The notes: a model not told the origin generated them from the letters alone. DNA of 64,000 nt from Tabrizicola_A sp964393035 (GCA_964393035.1 CAYMRX010000006.1:186001-250000), one strand, 5' to 3'. Positions 16,522 to 25,413 are shown, counted from the stretch's first letter. Numbers and translations are program-made.

Positions 16522-17211
16522 CTAAAGCCACCGCGCGGTTATCTCGTCAATGGTGCCATCTTCGATCATCGCCCCCAACGCGGTGTTGAGCTGCGTCAAA
16601 AGCGCCGTGTTGCCCCGGCAGACGGCCATGGCGGTGCCCATGTCGGGCACTTCTTCTTCATAGATCGGCAGGATGTCGGGGGCGGCTGCGGCCTCGGCCT
16701 CAAACGCGCCAAAGGCCAGATCGGCCTTGCCCGCCACCACGGCGCCGATCACCTCGCCCGGTGTGCCAAAGGGCAGCACATCCCACCCCTGATCGCGGGC
16801 ATGGCCATGCTGGATGGTGCCAGACTGCACCGCCACCCGCGCCTGATCGGGGGCGGGCGCGCCTTCGCGGCCGTAAAGTTTGTCGATATCGCTGGATTCG
16901 TTATAGGCCAGCGTGAATTCCACCAGCCGCATCCGTTCGGGCGTGACGGCAAGCCCGCCAAGGATCACATCAAACTCGCCCGACATCACCCCCGGTATCA
17001 GCCGGTCGAACTGCACATTCTGCCAGACGCAGGTCAGATGGGCGCGGGCGCAGACCTCATCGCCGACCGCGCGTTCAAAGCCGCCGATCGCCCCCGCGGC
17101 ATCCAGCGTCGTATAGGGCGCAAAAGGCGCTTCGGTGGCAAAGACCACCGGTTCGCCCGCCGCAAGGGTCAGGGCAAAGCCCGCCGCCGCAATTGCGCCC
17201 GTGCAGGCCAT
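16522..17211 (-). CDS. Second family 3 solute-binding protein
   Basis: 229 residues. A hydrophobic N-terminus (CTGAIAAAGFALTLAAG) serves as signal sequence and could be a lipoprotein-like anchor because of the early Cys. The family blocks ATEAPFAPYTTLD, FERAVGDEVCARAHLTCVW and FDVILGGLAVTPERMRLVEF parallel those of the binding protein at 15709. It starts one base after the stop of the ATPase gene. Two binding proteins in one transporter operon suggest a broadened substrate range. Confidence 0.83.
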   Translation of the reverse strand: MACTGAIAAAGFALTLAAGEPVVFATEAPFAPYTTLDAAGAIGGFERAVGDEVCARAHLTCVWQNVQFDRLIPGVMSGEFDVILGGLAVTPERMRLVEFTLAYNESSDIDKLYGREGAPAPDQARVAVQSGTIQHGHARDQGWDVLPFGTPGEVIGAVVAGKADLAFGAFEAEAAAAPDILPIYEEEVPDMGTAMAVCRGNTALLTQLNTALGAMIEDGTIDEITARWL

Positions 17212-17212
17212 C

Positions 17213-17989
17213 TCAGGCCGCCGTGGCCGACAGGAAGCCCCGCAGCCGTTCGGTCTGCGGATTGCCGAACAGGGTCGCGGGCGGGCCTTCTTCTTCGATC
17301 TTGCCCTTGTGCAGGAAGATCACATGATCCGACACATCGGCGGCCAGTTTCATGTCATGGGTGACAAGGATCATCGTGCGGCCTTCGTCGGCCAAGGCCT
17401 TGATGACCTTGACAACTTCCTGCTCCAGCTCGGGGTCGAGGGCGCTGGTCGGCTCATCAAACAGCAAGGCGCGCGGTTCCATGCACAGGGCGCGCGCAAT
17501 GGCGGCGCGCTGCTGCTGGCCGCCCGACAGCATCGCAGGCCAGGCATCGGCCTTGTCGGCAATGCCGACCTTGGCCAGATAGCCGCGGGCCTTTTCCTCG
17601 ACCTCTTTCGGATCGCGCTTCAACACCGTCACCGGGGCTTCCATGACATTTTGCAGGATGGTCATGTGCGACCACAGATTGAACTGCTGAAACACCATCG
17701 ACAGGTTGGTGCGCATCCGCGTCACCTGCACCTTGTCGGCCGGGTGGCGGCTGTGACCCGCGCCGCGCCAGCGCACGGCCTCGCCTTCAAACTTGATCTC
17801 GCCCTGCTGGCTTTCCTCCAGAAGGTTGCAGCAGCGCAGAAGCGTCGATTTCCCCGACCCGGACGAGCCGATCAGCGAGACGACGTGGCCCTTTTGGGCC
17901 ACAAGATCGACGCCCTTCAAGACCTCAAGCTGGCCATAGCTTTTGTGCAAGTCGCGGATTTCGATGACGGGCGGGATGACAGCGGACAT
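17213..17989 (-). CDS. Polar amino acid ABC transporter ATP-binding protein (HisP type)
   Basis: 258 residues. Walker A GSSGSGKST at 41-49, the Q-loop FQQFNLWSHMT, signature LSGGQQQR, Walker B ALLFDEP and the switch histidine in ILVTHD are all intact. ATG 17989 gives the conserved MSAVIPPVIEIRDLHKSYG start; the longer open frame upstream is not needed. An ATTGATCAAAT palindrome-like motif is 22 bp upstream, where a promoter or operator would be expected. Confidence 0.93.
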   Translation of the reverse strand: MSAVIPPVIEIRDLHKSYGQLEVLKGVDLVAQKGHVVSLIGSSGSGKSTLLRCCNLLEESQQGEIKFEGEAVRWRGAGHSRHPADKVQVTRMRTNLSMVFQQFNLWSHMTILQNVMEAPVTVLKRDPKEVEEKARGYLAKVGIADKADAWPAMLSGGQQQRAAIARALCMEPRALLFDEPTSALDPELEQEVVKVIKALADEGRTMILVTHDMKLAADVSDHVIFLHKGKIEEEGPPATLFGNPQTERLRGFLSATAA

Positions 17990-18010
17990 GGGGGCCTTGT
18001 AGGTTGGACG

Positions 18011-18021
18011 ATTGATCAAAT
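18011..18021. promoter_or_regulatory. ATTGATCAAAT motif upstream of the ABC transporter ATPase gene
   Basis: A near-palindrome 22 bp upstream of the ATPase start codon. It shares the TTGATCAAA core with the sites at 13873 and 42732. Confidence 0.35.
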
Positions 18022-18089
18022 AGGGCGCAGAATAGCCCGCATTGCAACGGCATTTCTGCGGTTTTTGCAGGGTCAACTGGCCAAAATGG

Positions 18090-18857
18090 TCAGCCTGACT
18101 GTGCAATCTGCTCAGGCGTGGGCGGGGTCGGCACCGCGAGATAGCGCTCGGGCGCGATTCTTGCCACGCCGCGCAGCGACAGGGTGTCGCGATCTTCGGG
18201 TGAAAGCTGTGCTGTCGCCGCAACCAGAGCGGCAAAGGTGGCCTCGGCATCGGCCCCCATGGCGGCGATATAGGGCAGGGCCGGGGTGGGGGCGGTGCGG
18301 GCGACTTCGCGCAAAAGCGCCGCAGCAGGATCCCAGCGCTGCAACAAGGCCCATGTCAGCGCATCAAGGCAGGCCAGATCGGCCCGCCCCTCGGCCACCG
18401 CCAGGGCCGAGCCGCGATGCGACCCGGTTTCGACCAGCGGGGCAAAGGCAAAGCCCATGGTGGCGGCATGATTTTGCGCCGCGGCCCATCCCGATTGGCT
18501 GAGGGCTTCATTATAGGCGAACCGCGCGCCGCGAAATTCGGGCAAGTGGCGCGCATCATCGGCCCGCGCCACAAAGACCGAGCAGTAATACCCCGGCGGG
18601 CAACCTTCCAACCCGTAATCGGGGGTGGCGACCAAGGTCACCTTGCCGTGCAATCTGGCCCGATAGGGAAAGCCGCAAGTCTGCGACAAGACAAGGGCAG
18701 GGTCTTCCCAAGCCTGCCAATAGGCCCCGGCACCGCGGGTCAGCGCCTCGGGCGCGGCGACCCCTTGCGCGCGCAGGCCGTCGCGCACCAAGGCCCAAAG
18801 CCGATCATTCGCCGCCATGGTTTCCGGGCGGTCATACATGCCAAGCGAGGCGATCAT
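18090..18857 (-). CDS. PhnD-like substrate-binding domain protein without signal peptide
   Basis: 255 residues of the phosphate/phosphonate binding-protein superfamily (PF12974 type). Visible parts are the N-terminal strand IASLGMYDRPE, a central GARFAYNEALSQSGWAA and VAEGRADLACLDALTWALL. It begins directly with the mature fold and has no signal peptide, so it is probably cytoplasmic. ATG 18857 overlaps the TerB-like gene by 4 bp (ATGA), which fixes the start. Whether it works with the ABC transporter downstream is unclear, since such proteins also act as sensor domains. Confidence 0.75.
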   Translation of the reverse strand: MIASLGMYDRPETMAANDRLWALVRDGLRAQGVAAPEALTRGAGAYWQAWEDPALVLSQTCGFPYRARLHGKVTLVATPDYGLEGCPPGYYCSVFVARADDARHLPEFRGARFAYNEALSQSGWAAAQNHAATMGFAFAPLVETGSHRGSALAVAEGRADLACLDALTWALLQRWDPAAALLREVARTAPTPALPYIAAMGADAEATFAALVAATAQLSPEDRDTLSLRGVARIAPERYLAVPTPPTPEQIAQSG

Positions 18858-19288
18858 GCCCGCGCCGCCATCTGTCGGGCCACGGCCGATTCGACATCCG
18901 TCAGGCCCAAAAGCCGGGCCAGGACGCGCAACTCGTTGTCCTCGCCCGCGTCGCGTTGCCCATCGGCCAGCGCCACTTCCCACAAGGCCACCGCCAGCGC
19001 CTTGCGTTCGTCCAAGGGCACGGCCTCTTTCAAGGCGCGGGTAAAGCGCACGGTATCGGGGGCCTCGGCCTCAAGCGTCTCGGCTTCGGACCGCATCGCC
19101 GCGGCCTCAAACGCGCCGAACCCATGGCGCGCCATCAGGATGCGGTCGATCCGCTCCACCTCCTCAAAGGCATAGAAATTGTCGGTTTTTGCCACCCGCA
19201 CCAAAAGGGCGGCCAGCGCGAGATCCGCGTCAGAGCCGGGCAGAGGCTCGGGGGTCGGATACAGCAATCGGGAGATGAGGCTCAGCAT
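18854..19288 (-). CDS. TerB-family protein (DnaJ-associated/tellurite resistance fold)
   Basis: 144 residues, all-helical. It has TerB family features: an acidic VRVAKTDNFYAFEEVERIDRI half and a repeated-like VALADGQRDAGEDNELRVLA half, each with the Asp/Glu pattern that binds a divalent metal. The family occurs with tellurite resistance and stress or phage-defence modules, but single-gene members like this have no settled function. It is translationally coupled to the PhnD-like gene. Confidence 0.78.
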   Translation of the reverse strand: MLSLISRLLYPTPEPLPGSDADLALAALLVRVAKTDNFYAFEEVERIDRILMARHGFGAFEAAAMRSEAETLEAEAPDTVRFTRALKEAVPLDERKALAVALWEVALADGQRDAGEDNELRVLARLLGLTDVESAVARQMAARA

Positions 19289-19346
19289 GGGACAAAGTTA
19301 TGCCGCCCGAACTTTGGTGAAAAGCCCCCCTGATGCGTTTCAAGGT

Positions 19347-19411
19347 GAGTATTTGGAAAGGCGCAAGCCCTTTGGCGCCGCACCTTTGGATTTGCGCCTT
19401 TGCAAATACTC
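19347..19411. repeat. GAGTATTT-type palindromic intergenic repeat, copy 2
   Basis: The arms GAGTATTTGGAAAGGCGCAA and TTTGCGCCTTTGCAAATACTC enclose a short variable middle. It lies between the TerB-like gene and the 3' end of rlmJ. Confidence 0.8.
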
Positions 19412-19443
19412 ATCTTTGCGCCGCCAGACAGCAGCGCGACAGA

Positions 19444-20217
19444 TCAGCGCGGAAAACAGGCCGTCAGCCGCGTCGCCTCGGTCTCGATGCCGTAGGGCGG
19501 GTTCACGATGAACATGCCGGTGCCGATCATCTTGTGGCCGTCGCGCACCGGGGGGAAGCGCAGCTCATGCCGGAAGGCATCGGGGAATTGCGCGGCCAGC
19601 GCATCCAGCATGGCAATATGTGCGCCCGATTGCAGGATCGGATACCACAGTGCCAAGATGCCGACGTTCCATTTCCTGGCGATCTGCCCCATCACCTTGG
19701 GGATCTGGGCGTAATCGTCCTTCACCTCGTAGGACGGGTCGATCAGCAGCATGCCGCGGCGCGGGGTGGGGGGCGTCAGGGCCAGCGCCATCTCATAGCC
19801 ATCGCGCTTTTGCACATGGGCGCCCCATTGGCCGAGATTGGCCTGAAGTGCCGCGTTTTCCTGCGGGTGCAGGTCCGCAAGATGGATCGTGTCGGTTTCA
19901 CGCAAGGACAGCGCCGCGATCAGGGGCGAGCCGGGATAGGCGCGGCGGCCGAACATGGCACGCGTCTCGGCCAGCCGCTGGATATAGGGGTGATCGCCCG
20001 GAAACCAGCCCTCGGCCAGATCGATCCCCGCCTGTGCCTCGCCGGTTTTCAGGGCCTCGTCGCTGCCCAGATCATAAAGACCCCGGCCCGCATGGGTTTC
20101 GATATAGCTGAGGGGTTTGTCCTTTTGCGTCAGGTAATCCAGCATCCACGCCAGAAGCGCGTGCTTTTGCACATCGGCCAGATTTCCGGCGTGGTAGATG
20201 TGTTGATAGGACAGCAT
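19444..20217 (-). CDS. rlmJ: 23S rRNA (adenine-2030 N6)-methyltransferase
   Basis: 257 residues of the RlmJ family. The start MLSYQHIYHAGNLADVQKH is a near-invariant family signature and fixes ATG 20217. The catalytic motif, usually DPPYE, is DPSYE at 160-164, still within the D-P-x-Y pattern of N6-adenine methyltransferases. The C-terminal FIVNPPYG is also typical. It modifies one adenine of 23S rRNA during ribosome assembly. It lies downstream of efp in the same direction, separated by a terminator-like hairpin. Confidence 0.93.
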   Translation of the reverse strand: MLSYQHIYHAGNLADVQKHALLAWMLDYLTQKDKPLSYIETHAGRGLYDLGSDEALKTGEAQAGIDLAEGWFPGDHPYIQRLAETRAMFGRRAYPGSPLIAALSLRETDTIHLADLHPQENAALQANLGQWGAHVQKRDGYEMALALTPPTPRRGMLLIDPSYEVKDDYAQIPKVMGQIARKWNVGILALWYPILQSGAHIAMLDALAAQFPDAFRHELRFPPVRDGHKMIGTGMFIVNPPYGIETEATRLTACFPR

Positions 20218-20238
20218 GGCATTTCCCGGAATGAAAAA

Positions 20239-20259
20239 GGCGGGCCGCACGGACCCGCC
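20239..20259 (-). terminator. Terminator of efp
   Basis: GGCGGG and CCCGCC pair around a short loop with an inner CC/GG pair. On the minus strand the stem is followed by TTTTTC. Confidence 0.55.
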
Positions 20260-20281
20260 CGTCTGGACCCTGCGGGCAGGA

Positions 20282-20851
20282 TCAGTCTTTTTCGCGACCC
20301 TGATAGGACAGGTCTTCGGTGTTGATGACAATCCGGGTGCCGGCCCCAATATGCGGCGGCACCAGAACGCGCAGGCCATTGGTCAGGATCGCCGGTTTGT
20401 AGCTCGACGAGGCGGTCTGGCCTTTGGTCACCGGCTCGGTTTCCGCAATCTCCACCACGACCTTTTGCGGCAGTTCGATCGAGATCGCCACGCCTTCATA
20501 GGTGCGCAGGTAGCACTTCATGCCATCGGTCAAGAGCGGCTTGTCGTCGCCGACCACATCTTCATGCACAGCCACCTGTTCGTAGGTTTCGGGGTTCATG
20601 AAGTGGAAGCCTTCGCCGTCCTCATAGAGGAAGTCGTATTCGCGCTCGTCCACGGTGGCCTTTTCCACCATCTCGGTGGTGCGCCAGCGTTCGGCCACCT
20701 TCACGCCATCCGAAATGCGGCGCATGTCGACGCTCGTCGTCGGGGTGCCTTTGCCGGGGTGGAAGTTTTCCGACTTCAGGACGGCGTAAAGCCGGCCGTC
20801 GAGTTCAACGATATTCCCCTTGCGCAGGGACGAGGCGATAACTTTGACCAT
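20282..20851 (-). CDS. efp: Translation elongation factor P
   Basis: 189 residues. EF-P binds the ribosome between the P and E sites and relieves stalling at polyproline. The KOW-like N-terminal domain carries the modifiable lysine K34 in HPGKGTP, and the two OB domains follow, with the C-terminal VPPHIGAGTRIVINTEDLSYQGR. The lysine type of EF-P is modified by EpmA, whose gene is divergently encoded 99 bp away, a consistent pairing. Confidence 0.96.
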   Translation of the reverse strand: MVKVIASSLRKGNIVELDGRLYAVLKSENFHPGKGTPTTSVDMRRISDGVKVAERWRTTEMVEKATVDEREYDFLYEDGEGFHFMNPETYEQVAVHEDVVGDDKPLLTDGMKCYLRTYEGVAISIELPQKVVVEIAETEPVTKGQTASSSYKPAILTNGLRVLVPPHIGAGTRIVINTEDLSYQGREKD

Positions 20852-20950
20852 GGTTTCTTGTTTCCGTTTGCAGGCTGTGCCAAAGCGGCCCGAAGAAATC
20901 CGGGCGGCGGGATGGCGCTGCCCTTAGCGCAGATTTTCAGGTTTTGCCAG

Positions 20951-21976
20951 ATGAAAGCCGACATCACGCATGAATGGTGGCACCCAAGCCGCCATGCCGA
21001 CCGCCGCCCCGCGCTTTTGGCGCGCAACCGCTTGCAGGCGGGGATCCGGGCCTGGCTTGCCGCGCGCGAGTTTCTGGAGGTCGACCCTTCGGCCTTGCAG
21101 GTCAGCCCCGGCAATGAGACGCATCTGCATGCCATGGGGGTGGAGGCGATCGGCAATGACGGGATTGCCCGCCGGATGTATCTGCACACCTCGCCCGAAT
21201 TTGCGATGAAAAAGCTCTTGGCGGCGGGGGAGCGGCGGATTTTCTCCTTTGCCCATGTCTGGCGCAACCGGGAGCGCGGGGCGCGGCACAGCCCGGAATT
21301 CACCATGCTGGAATGGTATCGGGTGGGCGAAGGCTATGAGGTGCTGATGGCCGATACCATGGCCTTCCTCGCCTTGGCCGGACCCTTGCGTTACCGCGAG
21401 GCGCTGTGTGATCCGGCGCTGGAGCCGGAGCGGATTTCGGTGGCCGAGGCGTTTCGCCGCCATGCCGGAATTGATCTCTTGGCCACGCTGGAGGGGGCGG
21501 CAAGCAACCGCGAGGCTTTGGCTGTGCAGGCGGTGGCCGCGGGGATCAAGGTCGCGGCGGATGATGTGTGGTCCGATATTTTCAGCCGCGTGCTGTCGGA
21601 AAAGGTGGAGCCGCATTTGGGCCATGGCCGGGTGACGATCCTTGACCGCTATCCGGCGGCAGAGGCCGCCTTGGCCCGCGCCTGCGCGGATGATCCGCGC
21701 GAGGCGGAGCGGTTCGAGGTTTACGCCTGCGGGGTGGAGCTGGCCAACGGCTTTGGCGAGTTGACCAACCCGGAGGAGCAACGGCGGCGGTTTCAGGCCG
21801 AGATGGATGAGAAGGCCCGCATTTACGGCGAACGCTATCCGATTGATGAAAGCTTTCTGGCCGCCCTGTCGCTGATGCCCGAGGCCAGCGGTATCGCGCT
21901 GGGCTTTGACCGCTTGGTGATGCTGGCGACAGGGGCGCCAAGGATCGACGATGTGATCTGGGCGCCGGTGGGGTGA
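20951..21976 (+). CDS. epmA: EF-P lysine lysyltransferase EpmA (GenX/PoxA, lysyl-tRNA synthetase-like)
   Basis: 341 residues, close to the E. coli protein. It is a class II synthetase catalytic core without the tRNA-binding N-terminal domain. Motif 2 is seen in FSFAHVWRNRERGARHSPEFTM and motif 3 in EASGIALGFDRLVMLATG. EpmA attaches beta-lysine to K34 of EF-P. ATG 20951 gives the short N-terminus expected. The aminomutase EpmB, which makes beta-lysine, is not in the window. The divergent efp neighbour supports the assignment. Confidence 0.93.
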   Translation: MKADITHEWWHPSRHADRRPALLARNRLQAGIRAWLAAREFLEVDPSALQVSPGNETHLHAMGVEAIGNDGIARRMYLHTSPEFAMKKLLAAGERRIFSFAHVWRNRERGARHSPEFTMLEWYRVGEGYEVLMADTMAFLALAGPLRYREALCDPALEPERISVAEAFRRHAGIDLLATLEGAASNREALAVQAVAAGIKVAADDVWSDIFSRVLSEKVEPHLGHGRVTILDRYPAAEAALARACADDPREAERFEVYACGVELANGFGELTNPEEQRRRFQAEMDEKARIYGERYPIDESFLAALSLMPEASGIALGFDRLVMLATGAPRIDDVIWAPVG

Positions 21977-22003
21977 GGCGCGGCCCCGGGTCCGCCCCGG
22001 GGA

Positions 22004-22028
22004 GAAAACAGTCCAGTGGACTGTTTTC
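22004..22028. repeat. Perfect hairpin GAAAACAGTCC-AGT-GGACTGTTTTC
   Basis: An 11-bp perfect stem with a 3-nt loop just after epmA. It may serve as a terminator. A weaker relative with the same GAAAAC start lies at 49580. Confidence 0.6.
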
Positions 22029-22098
22029 AGCGCCGAACGCCCGCGAACGCTTTCGCGGGCCGGGGTATGGGGCTGTCGCATCGGTCGGTGTCGTCGGT

Positions 22099-22154
22099 GT
22101 AGGTCGGGCTTCAGCCCGACTCCACAATAAAAGCCGGGGTGAACCCCGGCCTAC
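22099..22154. repeat. GTAGG...CCTAC element with two inner hairpins
   Basis: It begins GTAGGTCGGGCTTCAGCCCG and ends CCCCGGCCTAC. It contains two small inverted repeats (TCGGGCTTCAGCCCGA and GCCGGGGTGAACCCCGGC) and outer ends that pair. This is a REP-like element. Its right end supplies the stop codon of the DUF1330 gene. Confidence 0.6.
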
Positions 22155-22438
22155 AGATACCCTTCAACAATGCACAGATCGGCCAGCGAAACCCCATCCC
22201 GTTTGGCCTTGGCCGCCTGATATTCCGGGCTGTGGTAACAGTCCTGCGCCGTCTTCAGATCGGGAAATTCGATCACCACCGTGCGCGGGCGGATCACACC
22301 CTCCACCACCTCCTGCGCCCCGCCCCGCACGATAAACTTCGCGCCGTATTTGGTGAAGGCAGCAGCATTGGCTTGGCGATAGCCCTCATAGGCCTCGGGG
22401 TCCGAGACGGTGACGTGGCCGATCCAGTAGGCGGGCAT
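22151..22438 (-). CDS. DUF1330 domain protein
   Basis: 95 residues of the dimeric ferredoxin-like DUF1330 family, with PAYWIGHVTVSDPEAYEGY at the N-terminus and VIEFPDLKTAQDCYHSPEYQ near the C-terminus. The function of the family is unknown; it resembles small monooxygenase or isomerase folds. It stands alone between two repeats, and its last codon lies within the repeat at 22099-22154. Confidence 0.85.
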   Translation of the reverse strand: MPAYWIGHVTVSDPEAYEGYRQANAAAFTKYGAKFIVRGGAQEVVEGVIRPRTVVIEFPDLKTAQDCYHSPEYQAAKAKRDGVSLADLCIVEGYL

Positions 22439-22493
22439 GGGAAACTCCTGACGTTTCCCGCAAGATACCCGCCCCGTCGAAAATCACAACAAA

Positions 22494-22651
22494 GGGCCGC
22501 GCCCGACCTCGGGAAGGCGCGCCGGCACCTGTTCTAGGCGCTTTATGGTTCAGGCAATCCCACCGAAGTTCTGCTGGCAACGGTGCAAACGCGCCCTCCC
22601 GGGGGGAGGTCGGGCGCGGCCCGGCGGCGTATGCGCGCCTTGATTCCGGGC
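22494..22651. repeat. Long palindromic MITE-like repeat, copy A
   Basis: Perfect 17-bp outer arms GGGCCGCGCCCGACCTC (22494-22510) and GAGGTCGGGCGCGGCCC (22606-22622) are extended inward by a nearly paired GGGAAGGCGCG/CGCGCCCTCCC. The unpaired middle of about 70 bp (TTCTAGGCGCTTTATGGTTC and onward) is conserved in copy B at 49359. Similarity continues on the right to about 22651. No terminal transposase gene was seen. Confidence 0.8.
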
Positions 22652-22666
22652 AAGGAGCGGCAGGGA

Positions 22667-24310
22667 TTACACCAACCGTTCCGCCTCTTTCGCCGCCCGC
22701 ACGAAATCCGCAAACAGCGGGTGCGGGGCAAACGGTTTCGATTTCAGTTCCGGGTGGAACTGCACGCCGATGAACCACGGGTGGTCCTTGACCTCGACGA
22801 TTTCCGGCAGGCGGCCGTCGGGAGACATGCCGCTGAAGATCAGCCCGCATTTTTCCAAGGATTCAATATACTTGGCGTCCACCTCATAGCGGTGGCGGTG
22901 GCGTTCCTCGATCACGGTGGAGGCATAGACCTGCGCCACCTTGGATCCCGGTTTCAGGTTCGCGGTATAGGCACCCAGACGCATGGTGCCGCCCTTGGCG
23001 TCATCGGCCTTGCGCCGCACGGTGTGATTGCCCTGCACCCATTCTTTCAGGTGATAGACCACCGGGGTAAAGCGTTTCGCCTTCGCCTCGTGGTCAAACT
23101 CCTCGGACCCTGCATCGGCAATTCCGGCCAGCGTGCGGCTGGCCTCGATCACCGCCATTTGCATGCCAAGACAGATCCCGAGATAGGGGATCTTTTTCTC
23201 GCGGGCAAAGCGGGCAGCCTTGATCTTGCCCTCGGTGCCGCGCTCGCCAAAGCCGCCGGGCACCAGAATGGCGTTGAAGTCTTGCAGATAGGGGGCGGGG
23301 TCTTCGCGGTCGAAGATTTCCGCATCAATCCATTCGGCCCGCACCTTGGTGCGGTTGGCCATGCCGCCATGGGTCAGCGCCTCGGCGATGGATTTGTAGG
23401 CGTCCTCAAGCTGGGTGTATTTGCCGACGATGGCCACCCGCACTTCGCCTTCGGGGTTGGAGATGCGGTCCATCACATCTTCCCAGCGGCTGAGGTTGGG
23501 TTTCGGCGCGGGGGTGATGCCGAAGGCATCCAGCACCGCCTGATCCAGCCCCGCGCGGTGATAGGCCAGCGGAGCCTCATAGATCGTCTTCAGGTCATAG
23601 GCCGGAACAACGGCCTCTTTGCGGACGTTGCAGAAAAGCGCGATCTTTTCCAACTCGCGTTCCGGGATCGGATGCTCCGAGCGGCAGACCAGCACATCGG
23701 GGGCAAGCCCGATCGACTGCAATTCCTTGACGCTGTGCTGGGTCGGCTTGGTTTTCAATTCCCCGGAAGCCGCCAGATAGGGCAAGAGCGTCAGGTGCAT
23801 CAGGATCGATTCCCCGCGCGGGCGTTCATGGATGAACTGGCGGATCGATTCAAAGAAGGGCAGGCCTTCAATGTCGCCCACCGTGCCGCCGATTTCGCAC
23901 AGCATGAAATCCACCTCCTCATCGCCTATGCGCAGGAAGTCTTTGATCTCATTGGTGACATGCGGGATGACCTGAATGGTCTTGCCCAGATAATCGCCGC
24001 GGCGTTCCTTTTCCAAAACGTTGGAATAGATGCGGCCCGAGGAAATGGAATCCGTCGTGCGGGCATGCACGCCGGTGAAGCGTTCGTAATGGCCAAGGTC
24101 AAGATCGGTTTCGGCCCCGTCATCGGTGACGAAAACCTCGCCATGTTCAAACGGGCTCATCGTGCCGGGATCGACGTTCAGATAGGGATCAAGCTTGCGC
24201 AACCGCACCGTATAGCCGCGGGCCTGCAAAAGCGCGCCAAGTGCCGCCGAGGCCAGCCCCTTGCCCAGTGAAGACACCACGCCGCCGGTGATGAAAATGT
24301 AGCGCGCCAT
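22667..24310 (-). CDS. pyrG: CTP synthase
   Basis: 547 residues, full length. It makes CTP from UTP, ATP and glutamine. The amidoligase domain starts MARYIFITGGVVSSLGKGL and contains the P-loop. The C-terminal glutamine amidotransferase domain has YLGICLGMQMAVIE with its nucleophile Cys, and the HPEL histidine-glutamate pair near the end. It follows secG in the same direction, a neighbourhood frequent in alphaproteobacteria. Confidence 0.97.
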   Translation of the reverse strand: MARYIFITGGVVSSLGKGLASAALGALLQARGYTVRLRKLDPYLNVDPGTMSPFEHGEVFVTDDGAETDLDLGHYERFTGVHARTTDSISSGRIYSNVLEKERRGDYLGKTIQVIPHVTNEIKDFLRIGDEEVDFMLCEIGGTVGDIEGLPFFESIRQFIHERPRGESILMHLTLLPYLAASGELKTKPTQHSVKELQSIGLAPDVLVCRSEHPIPERELEKIALFCNVRKEAVVPAYDLKTIYEAPLAYHRAGLDQAVLDAFGITPAPKPNLSRWEDVMDRISNPEGEVRVAIVGKYTQLEDAYKSIAEALTHGGMANRTKVRAEWIDAEIFDREDPAPYLQDFNAILVPGGFGERGTEGKIKAARFAREKKIPYLGICLGMQMAVIEASRTLAGIADAGSEEFDHEAKAKRFTPVVYHLKEWVQGNHTVRRKADDAKGGTMRLGAYTANLKPGSKVAQVYASTVIEERHRHRYEVDAKYIESLEKCGLIFSGMSPDGRLPEIVEVKDHPWFIGVQFHPELKSKPFAPHPLFADFVRAAKEAERLV

Positions 24311-24475
24311 ATGGGGTCTCCCGTGGTTTCAGGTTTATGCGATTCGGGCTTCCAGAATCACAGCATCACGGGAGTTGATCCTTAGCCGAGGATGGCCAAG
24401 GGCGCAACTGCACCGCAAGATGCTGTTTGAACTCCCGGCAGACCCGCAACAGATGGGGCCGCGTCAGAATTGGTC

Positions 24476-24823
24476 TTAGTTTTCGGCTTTTTGCGGGGTT
24501 GCCGGGGCATCTGCCGGAGCGGGCGGCAAAAGATCCGCCGCAGGGGCCTCGGTCTTGGTTTGCGGCGCTTCGATCCCGATCTGGTCGGCAACCGAGCCGG
24601 TATTGCCTTGGCCTGCCGCCATGATGGTCAGCGTGATCGAGGTCACGATGAAAGCCCCCGCCAGCACCCAGGTCACCTTGCCAAGCGCGGTTGCAGCACC
24701 GCGCGCCGAAATGGCGCCACCGCCGCCCATGCCAAGGCCGCCGCCTTCGGAGCGTTGCAACAGCACGACGCCGATGAGAAGCAGGGCAAGGATCAGGTGG
24801 ATGGTAAGAACGACGTTTTCCAT
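24476..24823 (-). CDS. secG: Preprotein translocase subunit SecG
   Basis: 115 residues with two membrane segments, VVLTIHLILALLLIGVVLLQ and VTWVLAGAFIVTSITLTIMA, separated by the family loop RSEGGGLGMGGGG. The C-terminal tail is rich in Ala, Pro and Glu. SecG joins SecYE and aids SecA-driven export. Confidence 0.93.
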   Translation of the reverse strand: MENVVLTIHLILALLLIGVVLLQRSEGGGLGMGGGGAISARGAATALGKVTWVLAGAFIVTSITLTIMAAGQGNTGSVADQIGIEAPQTKTEAPAADLLPPAPADAPATPQKAEN

Positions 24824-24916
24824 GGGGCCTTCGCAAAGCTTTGGCGCCGCTTCGGGCGCATGGGGCTGACGCGCCTATCTAGGCGGATGGGATGCGGGGT
24901 GCAAGGGTTTTGGGGG

Positions 24917-25372
24917 TCAGTCTGCGATCAGGCTGGCAATCTGCGGGGCGTCGGCGCGCAGCATGTCGGCCAGCGTCAGGCTTTCGATGATGACCAGATA
25001 AGACCAGAACACCTCGGCAAAGACGCGGCGAATACGGCAGGCCGCCTCGTCCTTGCAGTCTTCGCAGCGCTGATAGGCGGAACGGGAAAGGCAGGGCAGG
25101 GGGGCAATCGGGCCGTCAATGGTGCGCAACAGTTCCGGGATGGAAATGTCGGCCGGTGCCTTCAACAGCGCGTAGCCGCCCGATCGGCCGCGGGTGGACC
25201 GGATCACGCCCGCATTGCGGAGTTCCAGCAGGATATGCTCCAAAAACCGCTTGGGCGTGCCGGCGCGGCGGGCCACCTCCTCGATGGTCAGCGCCTCGGG
25301 CTGGGGCTGTGCCGCCTCATCCGCCAGAACCAGAAGCGCCTTGAGCGCATATTTCATCTTTTGCGTAATCAT
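24917..25372 (-). CDS. Rrf2-family transcriptional regulator
   Basis: 151 residues. A winged helix at the N-terminus (KMKYALKALLVLAD, EEVARRAGTPKRFLEHILLEL, GRSGGYALLK) is followed by a four-cysteine cluster, PLPCLSRSAYQRCEDCKDEA followed by AC. This is the Fe-S ligand region of IscR/NsrR/RirA-type sensors, although the spacing is not the IscR one. It therefore probably senses iron-sulfur status, nitric oxide or redox; the regulon is not visible. Confidence 0.87.
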   Translation of the reverse strand: MITQKMKYALKALLVLADEAAQPQPEALTIEEVARRAGTPKRFLEHILLELRNAGVIRSTRGRSGGYALLKAPADISIPELLRTIDGPIAPLPCLSRSAYQRCEDCKDEAACRIRRVFAEVFWSYLVIIESLTLADMLRADAPQIASLIAD

Positions 25373-25413
25373 TGCCGCAGCCTATGCGCCGGAACGACAG
25401 GAATCAACTGCGC

